Shown piece by piece: positions 55,119-64,000 of a DNA stretch of 64,000 bases. This stretch comes from Massilia aurea (GTDB lineage: Bacteria; Pseudomonadota; Gammaproteobacteria; Burkholderiales; Burkholderiaceae_D): positions 62,001 through 126,000 of the forward strand of contig NZ_JANUGZ010000006.1 of the NCBI RefSeq assembly GCF_024753205.1, written 5' to 3'. Within the stretch, counting starts at the first letter, position 1. Every line of letters begins with the position of its first letter. Position numbers and translations under genes: made by a program. Under the pieces are notes generated by a model. It made no database searches, was not told where the DNA came from, and worked only from the letters and a program-made list of their open reading frames with translations.

Positions 55119-56552
55119 TCACCCGGCCTTCATGCCAATCATTTGTTTGCAGCTCTGTACCACTGCTTTCGAAAACAGCATGGTCAATGCCCCGTAGATC
55201 ACGGCGCCCGTTATGGTGACCGCGATCAGGATCGTCTGTGGCGCATGGCCGCCGTTCGACAGCATGTTGAACAGCGGATAAATCACCGCGACCATCACCA
55301 TCGAGAACATCACCGGCTGCCAGATCACGCGCAACAAGCCGGCCAGGCTGGTGTGCAATTCGCGCGTCGCGTAATAGAAGTGCGGAACACCATTCAGGAT
55401 ATTGGCGACCAGATAGCAGGCAGCAACGCCCTCGATGCCCCAATTGACACCGATGAAAAAGCTGCCGACCTGCAGGACCGAGCCAAGCAAGCCCAGCCGC
55501 ATCATCAGATCGGTGCGGCCGGTCGACATGAACACCGAACCCGTCGTGGAAATCAAGGATTGCAGAAAGCCGACCGGCGCCAGCCAGGCGAGAATGATCG
55601 GGACCTGCGCCCACTGCTTGCCCAGTGCAATGGCAACGAACGGCTCACGCAAAACCCACAGACCCGCCATCATGGGCGCCGTCAAGGTGGCGATCATGGC
55701 CAGGGCGCGGAAATACAGGTGCGCCATTTTGTCCCGCTCGGCCTGCTGTCGGCTCATTACCGGGAACAATGCCCGGCCAGCGACATAGCTCATGCTTTGC
55801 AAAGGGAACATCATCACTTTGTAGGCCTGGCCATAGATGCCCAGCTGCACCGAACCCAGGACGCGGCCGATCACCAGGCTGTCGGCATTGCGGGCGAAAA
55901 AGTTGATGAAATTAAAACCGGTCAGATTGCCACTGAAGCCCCACAAGGACCGCAGTTCAGGCGCGCTCCAGATTTTCTTGGGCCGCCAGGGACTCGCCAG
56001 CCACAATTGCGTGGACGAGAGCGCCGCCGAGACCAGTGAATTCCACACCAGGCTGTACACGCCATAGCCCAGATAGGCCAGCGTGATCGCGACCGTGAGA
56101 CCGACGACCGATGACACGATCTCGATGCGCGCCAGCGTCTTGAAGCCGGACCGGCGCTCCACCAGCGACTGGTGCACGGCACTGGCGCTGGTGATCGGAA
56201 ACACGATCGACAACAGGCACAGAACCGGTGCGAGCCGGTCGATACGGAAGTAAGCCGCCAGGAATGGCGATGCGAGGACCAGGGCCAGCGTCAGGAACAA
56301 TCCCATCGCCATGTTCAGCCAGAACACGGTGCTCGTGGTTTGCTCGGTCAGGTTCTCCTTTTGCACGACGGCCGCGCCAGTGCCCATGTCGCGCAGCAGA
56401 AAGGCGAAATTGGTGGCGACGGTTGCCATTGCCAGCAACCCGTATTCGGAAGGCGGCAGCAGCCGCGAGAGAATGGTCAGCGAGATGAGCTGCAAGACGA
56501 TTCTTGAAGCCTGCGACAGCGTCAGCCATCGCGCATTGGACATTGCAGACAT
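55119..56552 (-). CDS. Wzx-type polysaccharide flippase
   Basis: 477 residues with 12-14 hydrophobic segments, polysaccharide-transport family of the MOP superfamily (WzxC-like). N-terminal LSQASRIVLQLISLTILSRLLPPSEYGLLAMA and the central FSGNLTGFNFINFFARNADSLVIGRVLG are typical. It moves lipid-linked repeat units across the inner membrane for polymerisation. Its ATG shares one base with the stop of the upstream glycosyltransferase gene (TAATG). Confidence 0.93.
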   Translation of the reverse strand: MSAMSNARWLTLSQASRIVLQLISLTILSRLLPPSEYGLLAMATVATNFAFLLRDMGTGAAVVQKENLTEQTTSTVFWLNMAMGLFLTLALVLASPFLAAYFRIDRLAPVLCLLSIVFPITSASAVHQSLVERRSGFKTLARIEIVSSVVGLTVAITLAYLGYGVYSLVWNSLVSAALSSTQLWLASPWRPKKIWSAPELRSLWGFSGNLTGFNFINFFARNADSLVIGRVLGSVQLGIYGQAYKVMMFPLQSMSYVAGRALFPVMSRQQAERDKMAHLYFRALAMIATLTAPMMAGLWVLREPFVAIALGKQWAQVPIILAWLAPVGFLQSLISTTGSVFMSTGRTDLMMRLGLLGSVLQVGSFFIGVNWGIEGVAACYLVANILNGVPHFYYATRELHTSLAGLLRVIWQPVMFSMVMVAVIYPLFNMLSNGGHAPQTILIAVTITGAVIYGALTMLFSKAVVQSCKQMIGMKAG

Positions 56553-57418
56553 TATGTTGTTTTTCTTTCTGTATCAAAGCCGTAGGCACCGATCATCGCC
56601 CGGATCTGGTTATCGTTCATCATGGCGCCCAGATTGTCTTTCCATAGTGCGACCTCCTGGGTACCTTCCCAGGTATGGATGTCTTGTTGATGCGGCACGC
56701 GCTTGAAGGTGGCGCCATTGGCACGCGCCATCCACCAGAACCAGATGTCGTCACCACGCGGGCAATGGGCCGTGAAGGCGTCGACATTCAGTACTTCAGG
56801 ACCGAAGACATTCGGCGGATACAGCACGCCGCCGATCCCGGTCGGGAAATTCAATGTGCTCGATTCGCGATTGGCCGTTTCGAACTCCCATTCGTTGTAA
56901 GCGACAGGCAGCCCGTCGGCGCCCAGCTTCACGCGGTGCATCCGGTGGCAGATCACCTCGAGCCGGGCCGGATCGCGCGCCGCCATCAGTTGCGCCAGCC
57001 AGTCCGGCCAGTAATGGACGTCGTCGTCGGCAATCACGATCGGCGCGTTGCAGCCCTGCTGCAATAACGGGATCATTTTCTTGTACGACTTCAGGTCGTC
57101 GCAGGGAATGATTTCCAGTCCGGCGGCGCGCAGCTTCGTCACTGCCGGTGGCAGCGCTGCCATATCCCCGCGCGCGATCCACAAAATGGTGCGATCGGCC
57201 ACATGGGACTGCGACAGCAACGATTTCAGTGTCAGGTGCAGCGTGCCAAAACGTGGCGGATACGACGTCAGCGAGACGATCACGCCGGTGCCGGCACGCT
57301 GGCGGCGCGCATAGCGCCGGCCTTGTGTCAGCCAGTCCAGTTCGCGCCTGGTGTGCAGCGCCAGCATTTTCAAACGCCAGCGCAGCTTGAGGTAGATATC
57401 TCTTGTCCAGCTAATCAT
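56552..57418 (-). CDS. Glycosyltransferase, GT2-like
   Basis: 288 residues. VIVSLTSYPPRFGTLHLTLK, IARGDMAALPPAV, KSYKKMIPLLQ and IVIADDDVHYWPDWLAQL with a DDD metal motif mark a GT-A glycosyltransferase found in polysaccharide loci. Specificity unknown. It is 81 bases after the GT4 gene and overlaps the flippase start by one base, so it sits in the operon. Confidence 0.82.
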   Translation of the reverse strand: MISWTRDIYLKLRWRLKMLALHTRRELDWLTQGRRYARRQRAGTGVIVSLTSYPPRFGTLHLTLKSLLSQSHVADRTILWIARGDMAALPPAVTKLRAAGLEIIPCDDLKSYKKMIPLLQQGCNAPIVIADDDVHYWPDWLAQLMAARDPARLEVICHRMHRVKLGADGLPVAYNEWEFETANRESSTLNFPTGIGGVLYPPNVFGPEVLNVDAFTAHCPRGDDIWFWWMARANGATFKRVPHQQDIHTWEGTQEVALWKDNLGAMMNDNQIRAMIGAYGFDTERKTT

Positions 57419-57499
57419 GAATCGTGTTCTCGGAGTGCCAAAAAATTGCGGTCGTGAGCGAGCGGCGCCAGCGGGCCAACGGGCCCGCCAGCATGTGCA

Positions 57500-58705
57500 T
57501 CAAGCCCCGGTCTGGCGCATCAACTGCGCCAGTTTCGCCGCTTCGGTGTCGACAGCGTGGCGCGCCAGCACGCGCTGATGACCGGCCTCGCCCATCGCCT
57601 CGAGCTGCGCCGGCGTCGCCGCCAGGCACGCTTCCAGCGCGGCAGCGAGCGCCTCCACGTCGCCAGCCGGGAACAGCCAGCCCGTCTCGCCATGGCGCAC
57701 CAGCTCGGGAATGCCGGCGATGTAGGTAGTCAATACCGGGCGACGCAGCGCCATCGCTTCCATCACCACAACCGGCAGCCCCTCGGCAAAGCTCGGCAAA
57801 ACCATGGCGCGCGCTGACAGCATTTCTTCGCGCACCTGGTCGCCGTTGATCCACCCAGTGATGCTGATGTGGCTGCCCAGATTGCTGGCGGCGATCAGCG
57901 CCTCGATCTCGCCGCGCATTTCGCCGTCACCGGCCAGCACGAGATGGATCGGAATCCCTTTTGCCACCACGGCCTGGACCGCGCGCACCAGCAGCATCTG
58001 GCCCTTTTGCTCGCACAGGCGGCCGACGCACACCAGCCGCGGGGCAGCCGGACTCGGGCGCGGCGGCACCGCGTGAAAACCCGGGTCGATGCCGCAGTGA
58101 ACCACCTGCACCTTGGCCCAGTCGGCATATGCAGCCCAGCGGAACAGCTGGCTGCGCCCGAACGAGCTGACGGCAACCACGAACGCCGAACGGCGGATCT
58201 TTTCGCCCAGCCACAGCAGTTCGGGCTTGTCGAATTCTTCCGGCCCGTGCACGGTGAAGCTGTAGGCCGGGCCACCAAGCATGCTCGCCAGCATCGCTAC
58301 TTCGGTTGAATTGGTACCGAAGTGCGCGTGCAGATGGCGTGCGCCATGCGCCGCCATCCACGGCACGATCCGGCAGGCTTCTGCCAGGTAGATCAGGTGC
58401 AGCGGCAACGGGCGATCGGCCCGCATGCCGATCTTGCAGGCCAGCGCCAGCGCCCTCGCAAACCGGACTGGCCGCTTGACGGCCATGCGCACGACGTCCA
58501 TGGCCATCGCCACGGCGCCGTCCTGGAGTACATAGCGCGTCAGGGCGCGCTCACGGACGTCTTCCTCGTCGCGCAATTCGTCTTTCCAGCCACGCATGGC
58601 GAGGCGCTGCACCTTGTAGCCCTGGCGCTCGAGCGCCAGGATTTCGCGTCGGATGAAACTGTGGCTGATTTTGGGGTACTGGTTCACCAGGTACGCGATG
58701 TTCAT
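57500..58705 (-). CDS. Glycosyltransferase family 4 (colanic-acid type)
   Basis: 401 residues, GT-B fold. N-terminal MNIAYLVNQYPKISHSFIRREI and middle HLHAHFGTNSTEVAML are typical of WcaL/EpsF-type exopolysaccharide transferases; the C-terminal domain has GRLCEQKGQMLLVRAV and the E-x7-E motif region SFAEGLPVVVMEAMA. The start overlaps the polymerase stop by four bases (ATGA). Confidence 0.92.
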   Translation of the reverse strand: MNIAYLVNQYPKISHSFIRREILALERQGYKVQRLAMRGWKDELRDEEDVRERALTRYVLQDGAVAMAMDVVRMAVKRPVRFARALALACKIGMRADRPLPLHLIYLAEACRIVPWMAAHGARHLHAHFGTNSTEVAMLASMLGGPAYSFTVHGPEEFDKPELLWLGEKIRRSAFVVAVSSFGRSQLFRWAAYADWAKVQVVHCGIDPGFHAVPPRPSPAAPRLVCVGRLCEQKGQMLLVRAVQAVVAKGIPIHLVLAGDGEMRGEIEALIAASNLGSHISITGWINGDQVREEMLSARAMVLPSFAEGLPVVVMEAMALRRPVLTTYIAGIPELVRHGETGWLFPAGDVEALAAALEACLAATPAQLEAMGEAGHQRVLARHAVDTEAAKLAQLMRQTGA

Positions 58706-60165
58706 ACTTTTCCTTCATGATTGCCCGGCAGGCCAGACAGACCGGCCCCGTGGCGCGCTGCGCCGGCCCTGGCCGTGCGCGTCTTGCTGCCTGGATGCAG
58801 GTTCACCAGCGCGCATGCGCCGCCGACGATGAACCAGAGGTACCAGTTGAATACCAGGTAACGGAACATATTGTCCGAGAACGACACGATCAGATACTGG
58901 ATCACGATGGCCAGCATCAGGAACCCGGACACGGGATCGATGCGGGCCAGTGCGCGCAGCGTGCCCAGCACGCGGGCGTACAGCCACAGGTAGCACAGCA
59001 AGCCAACGGCGCCCATCTCGAAGAAGAACTGCACATAGACATTGTGGGCATCCCACCGGATCGTGCGGTCCATCGGGAAGAATGTCCCCACGTGGTAACC
59101 AAAGCCGTCAAGTCCATAGCCGAGGAGCATGCGCTTCGTTTCCATCCAGCCGATGGCCGATTCCCACAGCATCACGCGCCACGCGAACGAGTTGAGCTGC
59201 GCGTTGCGCACGACTTCGTTGCCCTGCCCCAGGTCCATCAGGCGTTCGTTTACCGACGGCACGAACAGCAGCAGCGGCAGCAACAGCAGGTACAACAAAT
59301 AGCTGCGCTTGAAAATCAGCGCATACAGCACGAATACGAGGAAAGTCGCGAGCCAGGCGCTGCGGGTCTGGGTCAGCAACAGCTGCAGCATCAGCATGGG
59401 CATATAAATGCAGATAGCGATGCGCCCACGCGGCGTGATGTTGTACAGCGGGCTCTTGAGCATATACAGCCCCAGTACCAGCACCAGCGTCAGGTAGAAG
59501 GCCAGCACGTTCGGATGCGAGAACGTCGACTGCAGGCGAAAATCCCCGCCGCGCATATGCAGCGCGATATCGACGACGGCATACAGCGTGGGCAGCAGCG
59601 ACGAATACATCACCAGGCGGATGGCTTTGTTGAAGTCCTCGTTCGAGCGGACGATGTAAATCGCAATCATGAAGATCGCGAAGTTGGACACGATGCCCAG
59701 ATACATTTTCAGCGCATTGGTCTTTTCGTACGACAACACCAGGCCCACGCTCATCATCAGGACAAATGGCAACCAGAAACGCGCCAGCCGGCCAGGAAAC
59801 GCCTTCGGCTTTTCCATCACCATCATGCACGCGATGATGATCACGAACAGGTTGATCAGGCCGCCAATGCCCATGCGCACGCTGCCGATACCGAACTGCG
59901 TCGATTCCAGCACCATGTCGCCGACCGACCGGAACAACAGGATCAGCATCACCAGTTTTTTATAGTCGTAGATCAGCAGCACACCCAGCAACAGCAAGGC
60001 AGGCAGCGCCGCCAGGCGGCCGAACTGATACCCCATGCTGTCGCCAAACATGGGGATCACGGCGCCGACGGACAGGCTCAGGACGACCAGGGCCATGATG
60101 GTCCAGGTCGGAACGCCGAAGGGTTCCCTCAGCCAGTTAAGCAGTTGCACTGATCTGTTCACCAT
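58702..60165 (-). CDS. O-antigen ligase/Wzy-like polymerase
   Basis: 487-residue inner-membrane protein with about 11-12 hydrophobic segments and the O-antigen ligase (Wzy_C) domain. The periplasmic loop (about 325-380) includes FAWRVMLWESAIGWM, LGYGLDGFGYHVG and DAHNVYVQFFFEMGAVG, with the His-Asn of the family. Within a Wzx/EpsF/EpsG locus it most likely polymerises repeat units. Translational coupling to the GT4 gene (ATGA overlap) is visible. It follows the GT2 gene by 12 bases. Confidence 0.9.
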   Translation of the reverse strand: MVNRSVQLLNWLREPFGVPTWTIMALVVLSLSVGAVIPMFGDSMGYQFGRLAALPALLLLGVLLIYDYKKLVMLILLFRSVGDMVLESTQFGIGSVRMGIGGLINLFVIIIACMMVMEKPKAFPGRLARFWLPFVLMMSVGLVLSYEKTNALKMYLGIVSNFAIFMIAIYIVRSNEDFNKAIRLVMYSSLLPTLYAVVDIALHMRGGDFRLQSTFSHPNVLAFYLTLVLVLGLYMLKSPLYNITPRGRIAICIYMPMLMLQLLLTQTRSAWLATFLVFVLYALIFKRSYLLYLLLLPLLLFVPSVNERLMDLGQGNEVVRNAQLNSFAWRVMLWESAIGWMETKRMLLGYGLDGFGYHVGTFFPMDRTIRWDAHNVYVQFFFEMGAVGLLCYLWLYARVLGTLRALARIDPVSGFLMLAIVIQYLIVSFSDNMFRYLVFNWYLWFIVGGACALVNLHPGSKTRTARAGAARHGAGLSGLPGNHEGKV

Positions 60166-60177
60166 TCCCTGCTGCCA

Positions 60178-61251
60178 CTAGACCAGTTGCGGCGCGACGC
60201 GGATGCGGCGCTTGCCCGGATAACGGCGCACGAGCCAGCCACGCACCGCGTGCCACTCGCCCGTTTCCGTGATATCGCCGGAACGGAAGCGGTTGAAGCG
60301 CCACAGCAGCGACGCCCAGTTGCGGGTGGAAATCGCCTTGCGGTAGCGCAGTTCGCGTTCGATCTCGGGCGACGCGCCGAACACCTTGCGCACGCTGCGC
60401 GCCATGTTCTCGAATTCCGCGTCGAAGTTGCGCTTGCCACCGACGTCCATCAGGATGCCGCCGTGGTTGCAGAACGGCGCCGGATCGAACCACGGCAAGT
60501 TGTGCATCGTGCAGAACGAGCGCGTCAGCGAGCGCGAAATCGCCAGCGAGACTTCCATCTGTTCGGTGAAACTGGTGATGCTGACGTTCTTGCCGTGCCA
60601 GCGGTACTTCAGCAGTTTCTGCGGCAGATTGGTGACCTTGCCCAGGATCGCGAGCTGACCGAAGAGGAAATAGTCTTCCGCCAGCGACGGCACATCGATG
60701 CGCTGGTCCTCGGGCAGGATTTTCAGGATGTCGATGCCGTAGCGCACACCCATCTTCTGGACCGGGTCAAAGCGCAATGTCGAGGCCGGATGCGACACCG
60801 GATTACGGAACAGGCTGGCCGCGCCGATGCGGGCCGTGCCCACCGGCAGGCGCAAATCGTCGAGCTTGTTACCAGCAGCGTCGATGACGTCGGCCTGGCC
60901 ACTGACGACGATGCATTCGGGCTGCGCCTCGAACGCGGCCAGCGTCAGCGCCATGCGGTCCGGCAGGCAAATATCATCGGCGTCATGCCGCATGATGAAT
61001 TCGCAGTCGGCAATGTCGATGCCGCAATTTAACAGGCCGGACAAGCCCTTTGCCTGCGGGAACGAATGGACTTCGATACGCGGGTCGCGCGCATGATACG
61101 CCTGGGCCATCTCGACGCTGCCATCGGTCGAACCGTGATCAAGGACCAGCAGGCGCCAGTCGGTGTAGGTCTGGGCGATGACACTGTCGATCGCTTCCGC
61201 CAGGTAGTCCTTGCCGTTTTTCACTGGCAGTAAAATATCAATTCGTGCCAT
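60178..61251 (-). CDS. Glycosyltransferase family 2
   Basis: 357 residues. IDILLPVKNGKDYLAEAIDSV, LDHGSTDGSVE and the metal-binding MRHDADDICLPDRM are the GT-A motifs; the C-terminal 150 residues are specific to this subgroup. It overlaps the GT14 gene end by 14 bases and precedes the polymerase, so it is part of the operon. Sugar unknown. Confidence 0.91.
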   Translation of the reverse strand: MARIDILLPVKNGKDYLAEAIDSVIAQTYTDWRLLVLDHGSTDGSVEMAQAYHARDPRIEVHSFPQAKGLSGLLNCGIDIADCEFIMRHDADDICLPDRMALTLAAFEAQPECIVVSGQADVIDAAGNKLDDLRLPVGTARIGAASLFRNPVSHPASTLRFDPVQKMGVRYGIDILKILPEDQRIDVPSLAEDYFLFGQLAILGKVTNLPQKLLKYRWHGKNVSITSFTEQMEVSLAISRSLTRSFCTMHNLPWFDPAPFCNHGGILMDVGGKRNFDAEFENMARSVRKVFGASPEIERELRYRKAISTRNWASLLWRFNRFRSGDITETGEWHAVRGWLVRRYPGKRRIRVAPQLV

Positions 61252-62209
61252 TCTTTACCTTAGTTAAAGCTGATTTTTTAGAGCTGATTTCTTCTTCGCC
61301 GCGCATGGCCGGCTGGCGCCCTGCCGCCATCGCATCGATCGCGTCGAGCACGGGCGCAGATGCTGCGGAAAACTTGCGCGCAAACAGCACTTGGCGCCGT
61401 TCGCCAGGGCTGTTCTTGAACTCCGATGCGTGGATCACCGGCCCCGCGAACCGGGGCAAATAACCCGCATCGAGCACATCCGGGCCCGTCTTGCCAGGCG
61501 ACCAGCGGGTGAACGTCAGGCTGTGGCTGATGTTCTGCCTGAACGGCGAATTCCACAGGATGTACTGAAAATAGAATTCATCGGGACAATCGACCAGCTT
61601 GCAGAACCGGTACACCTGCGGCGCGCGCGCCGTCACGTCCAGCACATACTTCACGGCGTCGCCGCTCAAGCACCACCACTGTGAACCGGTGACCAGCTCG
61701 CCTTTCAATACCTTGCGATAGTCGCGCAGCGGCAGCACCCTGTTCAGAAAATTCTGCAGCGGCCAGCGAAAGCGCCTGAGTGGCTTGCTCTTGCGGATCG
61801 ACACCTGGGTAATGCGCTCGAGCGGCTTGCCATACCTGGTGTCAGGCAGCGCGAACGTCTCGATGAACTCGGTGCTGCGATGGCGCTCGAAAAACGCCTC
61901 GATATCCGCGGGCGTGTACAGCGGATAGCAGGCGCCGCTCAGCAACACATAGCGATCGAAGCCGCCTGGCGCGGCTGCTGCGCACGCCATCAATTCAAGC
62001 GTCGCCTTGACCAGGGAGATATCGCCCCAGGCGCCGTTGACGCGGCGCTTGCAGAACGTGACCGCCGGGGCCAGTGCGGCAAATGCGGCCAGGTCCGACT
62101 TCGCGTCGATGTGCACGAAGAACGCGGCACCGGGCGCGCTCAAGCGCGCGACCAGCCGCTGCAGATGCGCCGGCTGGTCGTGCGCGAGGATCAGGTACGC
62201 GATTCGCAC
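61238..62209 (-). CDS. Core-2/I-branching-like glycosyltransferase (GT14), second copy
   Basis: 323 residues with the same family blocks as 52399-53280: IAYLILAHDQPAHLQRLV, FFVHIDAKSD, GAWGDISLVKATLEL, YVLLSGACYPLY, TGSQWWCLS and VDCPDEFYFQYIL. GTG at 62209 is the start because it gives the family N terminus; the frame is open from 62242. The two GT14 genes of the locus are clearly diverged, so they are unlikely to be redundant. Confidence 0.9.
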   Translation of the reverse strand: MRIAYLILAHDQPAHLQRLVARLSAPGAAFFVHIDAKSDLAAFAALAPAVTFCKRRVNGAWGDISLVKATLELMACAAAAPGGFDRYVLLSGACYPLYTPADIEAFFERHRSTEFIETFALPDTRYGKPLERITQVSIRKSKPLRRFRWPLQNFLNRVLPLRDYRKVLKGELVTGSQWWCLSGDAVKYVLDVTARAPQVYRFCKLVDCPDEFYFQYILWNSPFRQNISHSLTFTRWSPGKTGPDVLDAGYLPRFAGPVIHASEFKNSPGERRQVLFARKFSAASAPVLDAIDAMAAGRQPAMRGEEEISSKKSALTKVKNGTN

Positions 62210-62313
62210 AGTCAAGCCTGCACCATGCCCAGGCAGGCACAACGCAACAGGGGCAACATCGGCACTCGGGGGCGCACGCGGCGGCTAGTGAAGCGGGGCA
62301 TCGTCATCATCGA

Positions 62314-63258
62314 TCAGTACTCGTTGAGCACCGTTCCCACCAGATGCACACGCGCGTCGGTCAACAGGTCGACCAGATCGCGCATCTTCTTGTAGTGGCT
62401 ATGGTTCTTGTGCGCCACCATCACGGCGGCGCCGGCGCGGCTGGCGACCACCTGGGCGTCGGCGTACTCGGCGCCGGCCGGCGTGTCGATCAGGATCACG
62501 TCGTAATCGGCGCCCAGTTCGCGCAGCAGGCGGCCGAAGGCCGGTGAGCCCAGCAGTTCGGACGGGTTCGGCGGCAGCGCGCCGGCGGTCAACACCGACA
62601 GGTCGACCAGCGCCGGCACGCGCTGGATCGCCTCGTGCCCGCTGCGGCCAGCCAGCACGGCCGACAGGCCGGCGCGGTTTTCCAGCCCGAACAGCGCGTG
62701 CTGACGCGGCGCGCGCAGGTCGGCATCGATCAGCAAGGTGCGCTGGTGCTGCTGCGAAAACACCACGGCCAGGTTGGCGGCCAGGAAGCTGCGGCCATCG
62801 CCTGATTCGGCACTGGTGATCGCCAGTGCGCGGCGCTCGTCGCCCGTTTCGAACCAGCGCCACAGCAACTGGTTGCGCAGCGCGCGCAGCGATTCGACGC
62901 GCGCGGTGAACGGCTCGTACGCGGCAACGACTTCGTCGCTGATGGCACTCTGGCCGGCCAGCAGATACGGATAATCGTACTGGCGCGACAAGGCCAGCTC
63001 GATGTCGGCAGCGGTCAACAGACCCATTTCGACAGCGGCGTCGCCAAAGCGCAGATTGCGTTCGATCGAGGCACGCATCACCTTGTCGGCGTCGGCCACC
63101 GACAGGCGCCCGTTGCGGATCAGGATGGCGCCGATCGAGTCGTGCGACTGGTGACTGGCGGCGCGCTCGCCACGTGCGGATTGGCCCGTCACTGCGACGG
63201 CTGGGGTAGTGGAATTCATCGTGGACGCTCCATGCTGATCATTATGCTGATGCGCCAT
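62314..63258 (-). CDS. epsG: Chain-length-determinant tyrosine kinase EpsG with MshEN-like N terminus
   Basis: 314-residue cytoplasmic partner of EpsF (BY-kinase family). The C-terminal half is the P-loop kinase: Walker A ESGDGRS (151-157) has Arg156 where Lys is usual, Walker A' LLIDADLR (175-182), Walker B VILIDTP (254-260). The C terminus (VLNEY) has one Tyr only, not the usual cluster. Residues about 41-100 resemble the MshEN/T2SSE_N fold: the second half, RFGDAAVEMGLLTAADIELA followed by LSRQ, keeps R, G, L and Q positions of the cyclic-di-GMP-binding motif, and the first half is weaker. ATG shares a base with the epsF stop. Confidence 0.88.
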   Translation of the reverse strand: MAHQHNDQHGASTMNSTTPAVAVTGQSARGERAASHQSHDSIGAILIRNGRLSVADADKVMRASIERNLRFGDAAVEMGLLTAADIELALSRQYDYPYLLAGQSAISDEVVAAYEPFTARVESLRALRNQLLWRWFETGDERRALAITSAESGDGRSFLAANLAVVFSQQHQRTLLIDADLRAPRQHALFGLENRAGLSAVLAGRSGHEAIQRVPALVDLSVLTAGALPPNPSELLGSPAFGRLLRELGADYDVILIDTPAGAEYADAQVVASRAGAAVMVAHKNHSHYKKMRDLVDLLTDARVHLVGTVLNEY

Positions 63259-64000
63259 TACGTTGGCAGCGTCATGTTGCCCGTGCCCTTGGCGCCAGGC
63301 GGCTTCGAAAACGGCTTTTTGCCCTTGGACGACACGCGGGGCTGCTGAATCACGCCCAGCATCGGCAGACCGAATGCGTCAACCAGATGCGAGGCCGAAC
63401 GGATCCGCTGGTCCAGCAATTCGAGCACCAGCACCGCGCCCAGACCCAGAATCGTCCCGGCAATGATGGCCAGCACGATGTTGAGCGAGACGCGCGGACC
63501 GGATGGCTGCAGCGGTGGCGTAGCCGCGCTCAGCACGGCGATGTCGGCCTGCTTGGATTCGCCTTCCAGACTAATCGTGTTCAGGCGCTGGCTGGCCGAC
63601 TCGTAGGCGCGGCGGGCGTTTTCTGCTTCGTTGGTCAGCAGGTTGAATTCGTCACGGGCGCCGTTCAGCGACTGCACGCGGTCCTTTTGCGCTGCCACGG
63701 CTGCGCGCAGCTCGCCTTCGCGGCGCTCGCTGATGTCGGCCGAAGCCACCACGCTGCTGGACGAATTGCGCTTCTGCTGTTCCAGGTTCGAGCGCAGCTT
63801 GGCCACTTCGGACGCGGCCGCCATGTACTGGGGATGGTTGGACGCCAGGCGCTGCGAAATGTCGGCAAACCTGGCTTCGGCCAGCGACAGGCTCGTCTGC
63901 AGGTTCTGCACGACCGGGTTGTTCATCACGTCGGGCGAGCTGCTGCTGTTGCCCTGAGCCTGGCTGCGGCGCGAGGCGGCGTCCATGCTCTGGCTCTGCA
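63258..64000 (-). CDS. epsF: Chain-length determinant protein EpsF (5' end outside window)
   Basis: Polysaccharide co-polymerase (Wzz/PCP family) that spans the inner membrane and sets chain length and export with EpsG. The window shows the C-terminal 246 or so residues: a long periplasmic coiled coil (about the first 150 visible residues, with the PQYMAAASEVAKLRSNLEQQ region), the proline-rich motif before the last membrane helix (ATPPLQPSGPR), the helix SLNIVLAIIAGTILGLGAVL and a short basic cytoplasmic tail. The frame is open to the window edge, so it is truncated by the window and not broken. Confidence 0.92.
   Translation of the reverse strand, partial: QSQSMDAASRRSQAQGNSSSSPDVMNNPVVQNLQTSLSLAEARFADISQRLASNHPQYMAAASEVAKLRSNLEQQKRNSSSSVVASADISERREGELRAAVAAQKDRVQSLNGARDEFNLLTNEAENARRAYESASQRLNTISLEGESKQADIAVLSAATPPLQPSGPRVSLNIVLAIIAGTILGLGAVLVLELLDQRIRSASHLVDAFGLPMLGVIQQPRVSSKGKKPFSKPPGAKGTGNMTLPT

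Noticed and set aside
62314..63258. ParA/MinD-type ATPase
   Set aside because: Walker A' and context after EpsF identify the polysaccharide BY-kinase family.

Overview
The window looks like chromosomal DNA of a high-GC betaproteobacterium, most probably Oxalobacteraceae (Massilia/Duganella type). This is inferred from the gene families (two cyanophycin synthetases, an EpsF/EpsG exopolysaccharide locus, wrbA-DUF2069, the gloB-methyltransferase-rnhA-dnaQ block) and the strong GC bias at third codon positions. No rRNA, CRISPR array, prophage or intact insertion sequence was seen.

Layout. 1-6511: two cyanophycin synthetase genes converge on an intergenic array of inverted repeats with a 150-bp period. 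The complete copy is preceded in the same direction by a haem-oxygenase-like (HDO-type) protein. 6644-13193: nicotinamidase, an amino-acid permease, a TPR-GGDEF diguanylate cyclase and an MHYT hybrid histidine kinase. 13474-16716: two identical tRNA-Val(CAC) genes, each with its own terminator, then dnaQ, rnhA and a methyltransferase, with gloB divergent. 16724-21036: malate synthase with a divergent LysR regulator, a cold-shock gene, and upp followed by a free-standing Hpt protein. 21546-28426: a PAS-GGDEF-EAL/HDOD pair, aroC, and a REC-DUF3369-GGDEF-EAL protein; both dual-domain proteins carry defects in the GGDEF active site. 28439-43983: mostly housekeeping and membrane genes, including CBS protein, hydrolase, YihY, wrbA-DUF2069-FAD oxidase, DUF4124-FtsX permease-AttH/CrtC, an ABC exporter, a chemoreceptor, threonine-aldolase-like lyase and thyA.

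44045-64000 is the accessory part. Two closely related secreted lipoproteins of no family I can name flank a lower-GC glycosyltransferase-like gene. They lie beside a large exopolysaccharide locus: five glycosyltransferase genes on the plus strand, facing a minus-strand operon of EpsF, EpsG, GT14, GT2, Wzy-like polymerase, GT4, GT, Wzx-like flippase and GT2. The 5' end of epsF lies outside the right edge.

How the genes may work together (inference): cyclic-di-GMP turnover is a recurrent theme. There is one intact cyclase with an I-site, two GGDEF-EAL proteins that look like phosphodiesterases, and a hybrid kinase, a free Hpt and a REC-EAL protein that could form a phosphorelay. The EpsG kinase carries an N-terminal MshEN-like segment, which would be a possible link from cyclic-di-GMP to exopolysaccharide export. 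The best candidate for an undescribed system is the lipoprotein pair next to the exopolysaccharide genes.
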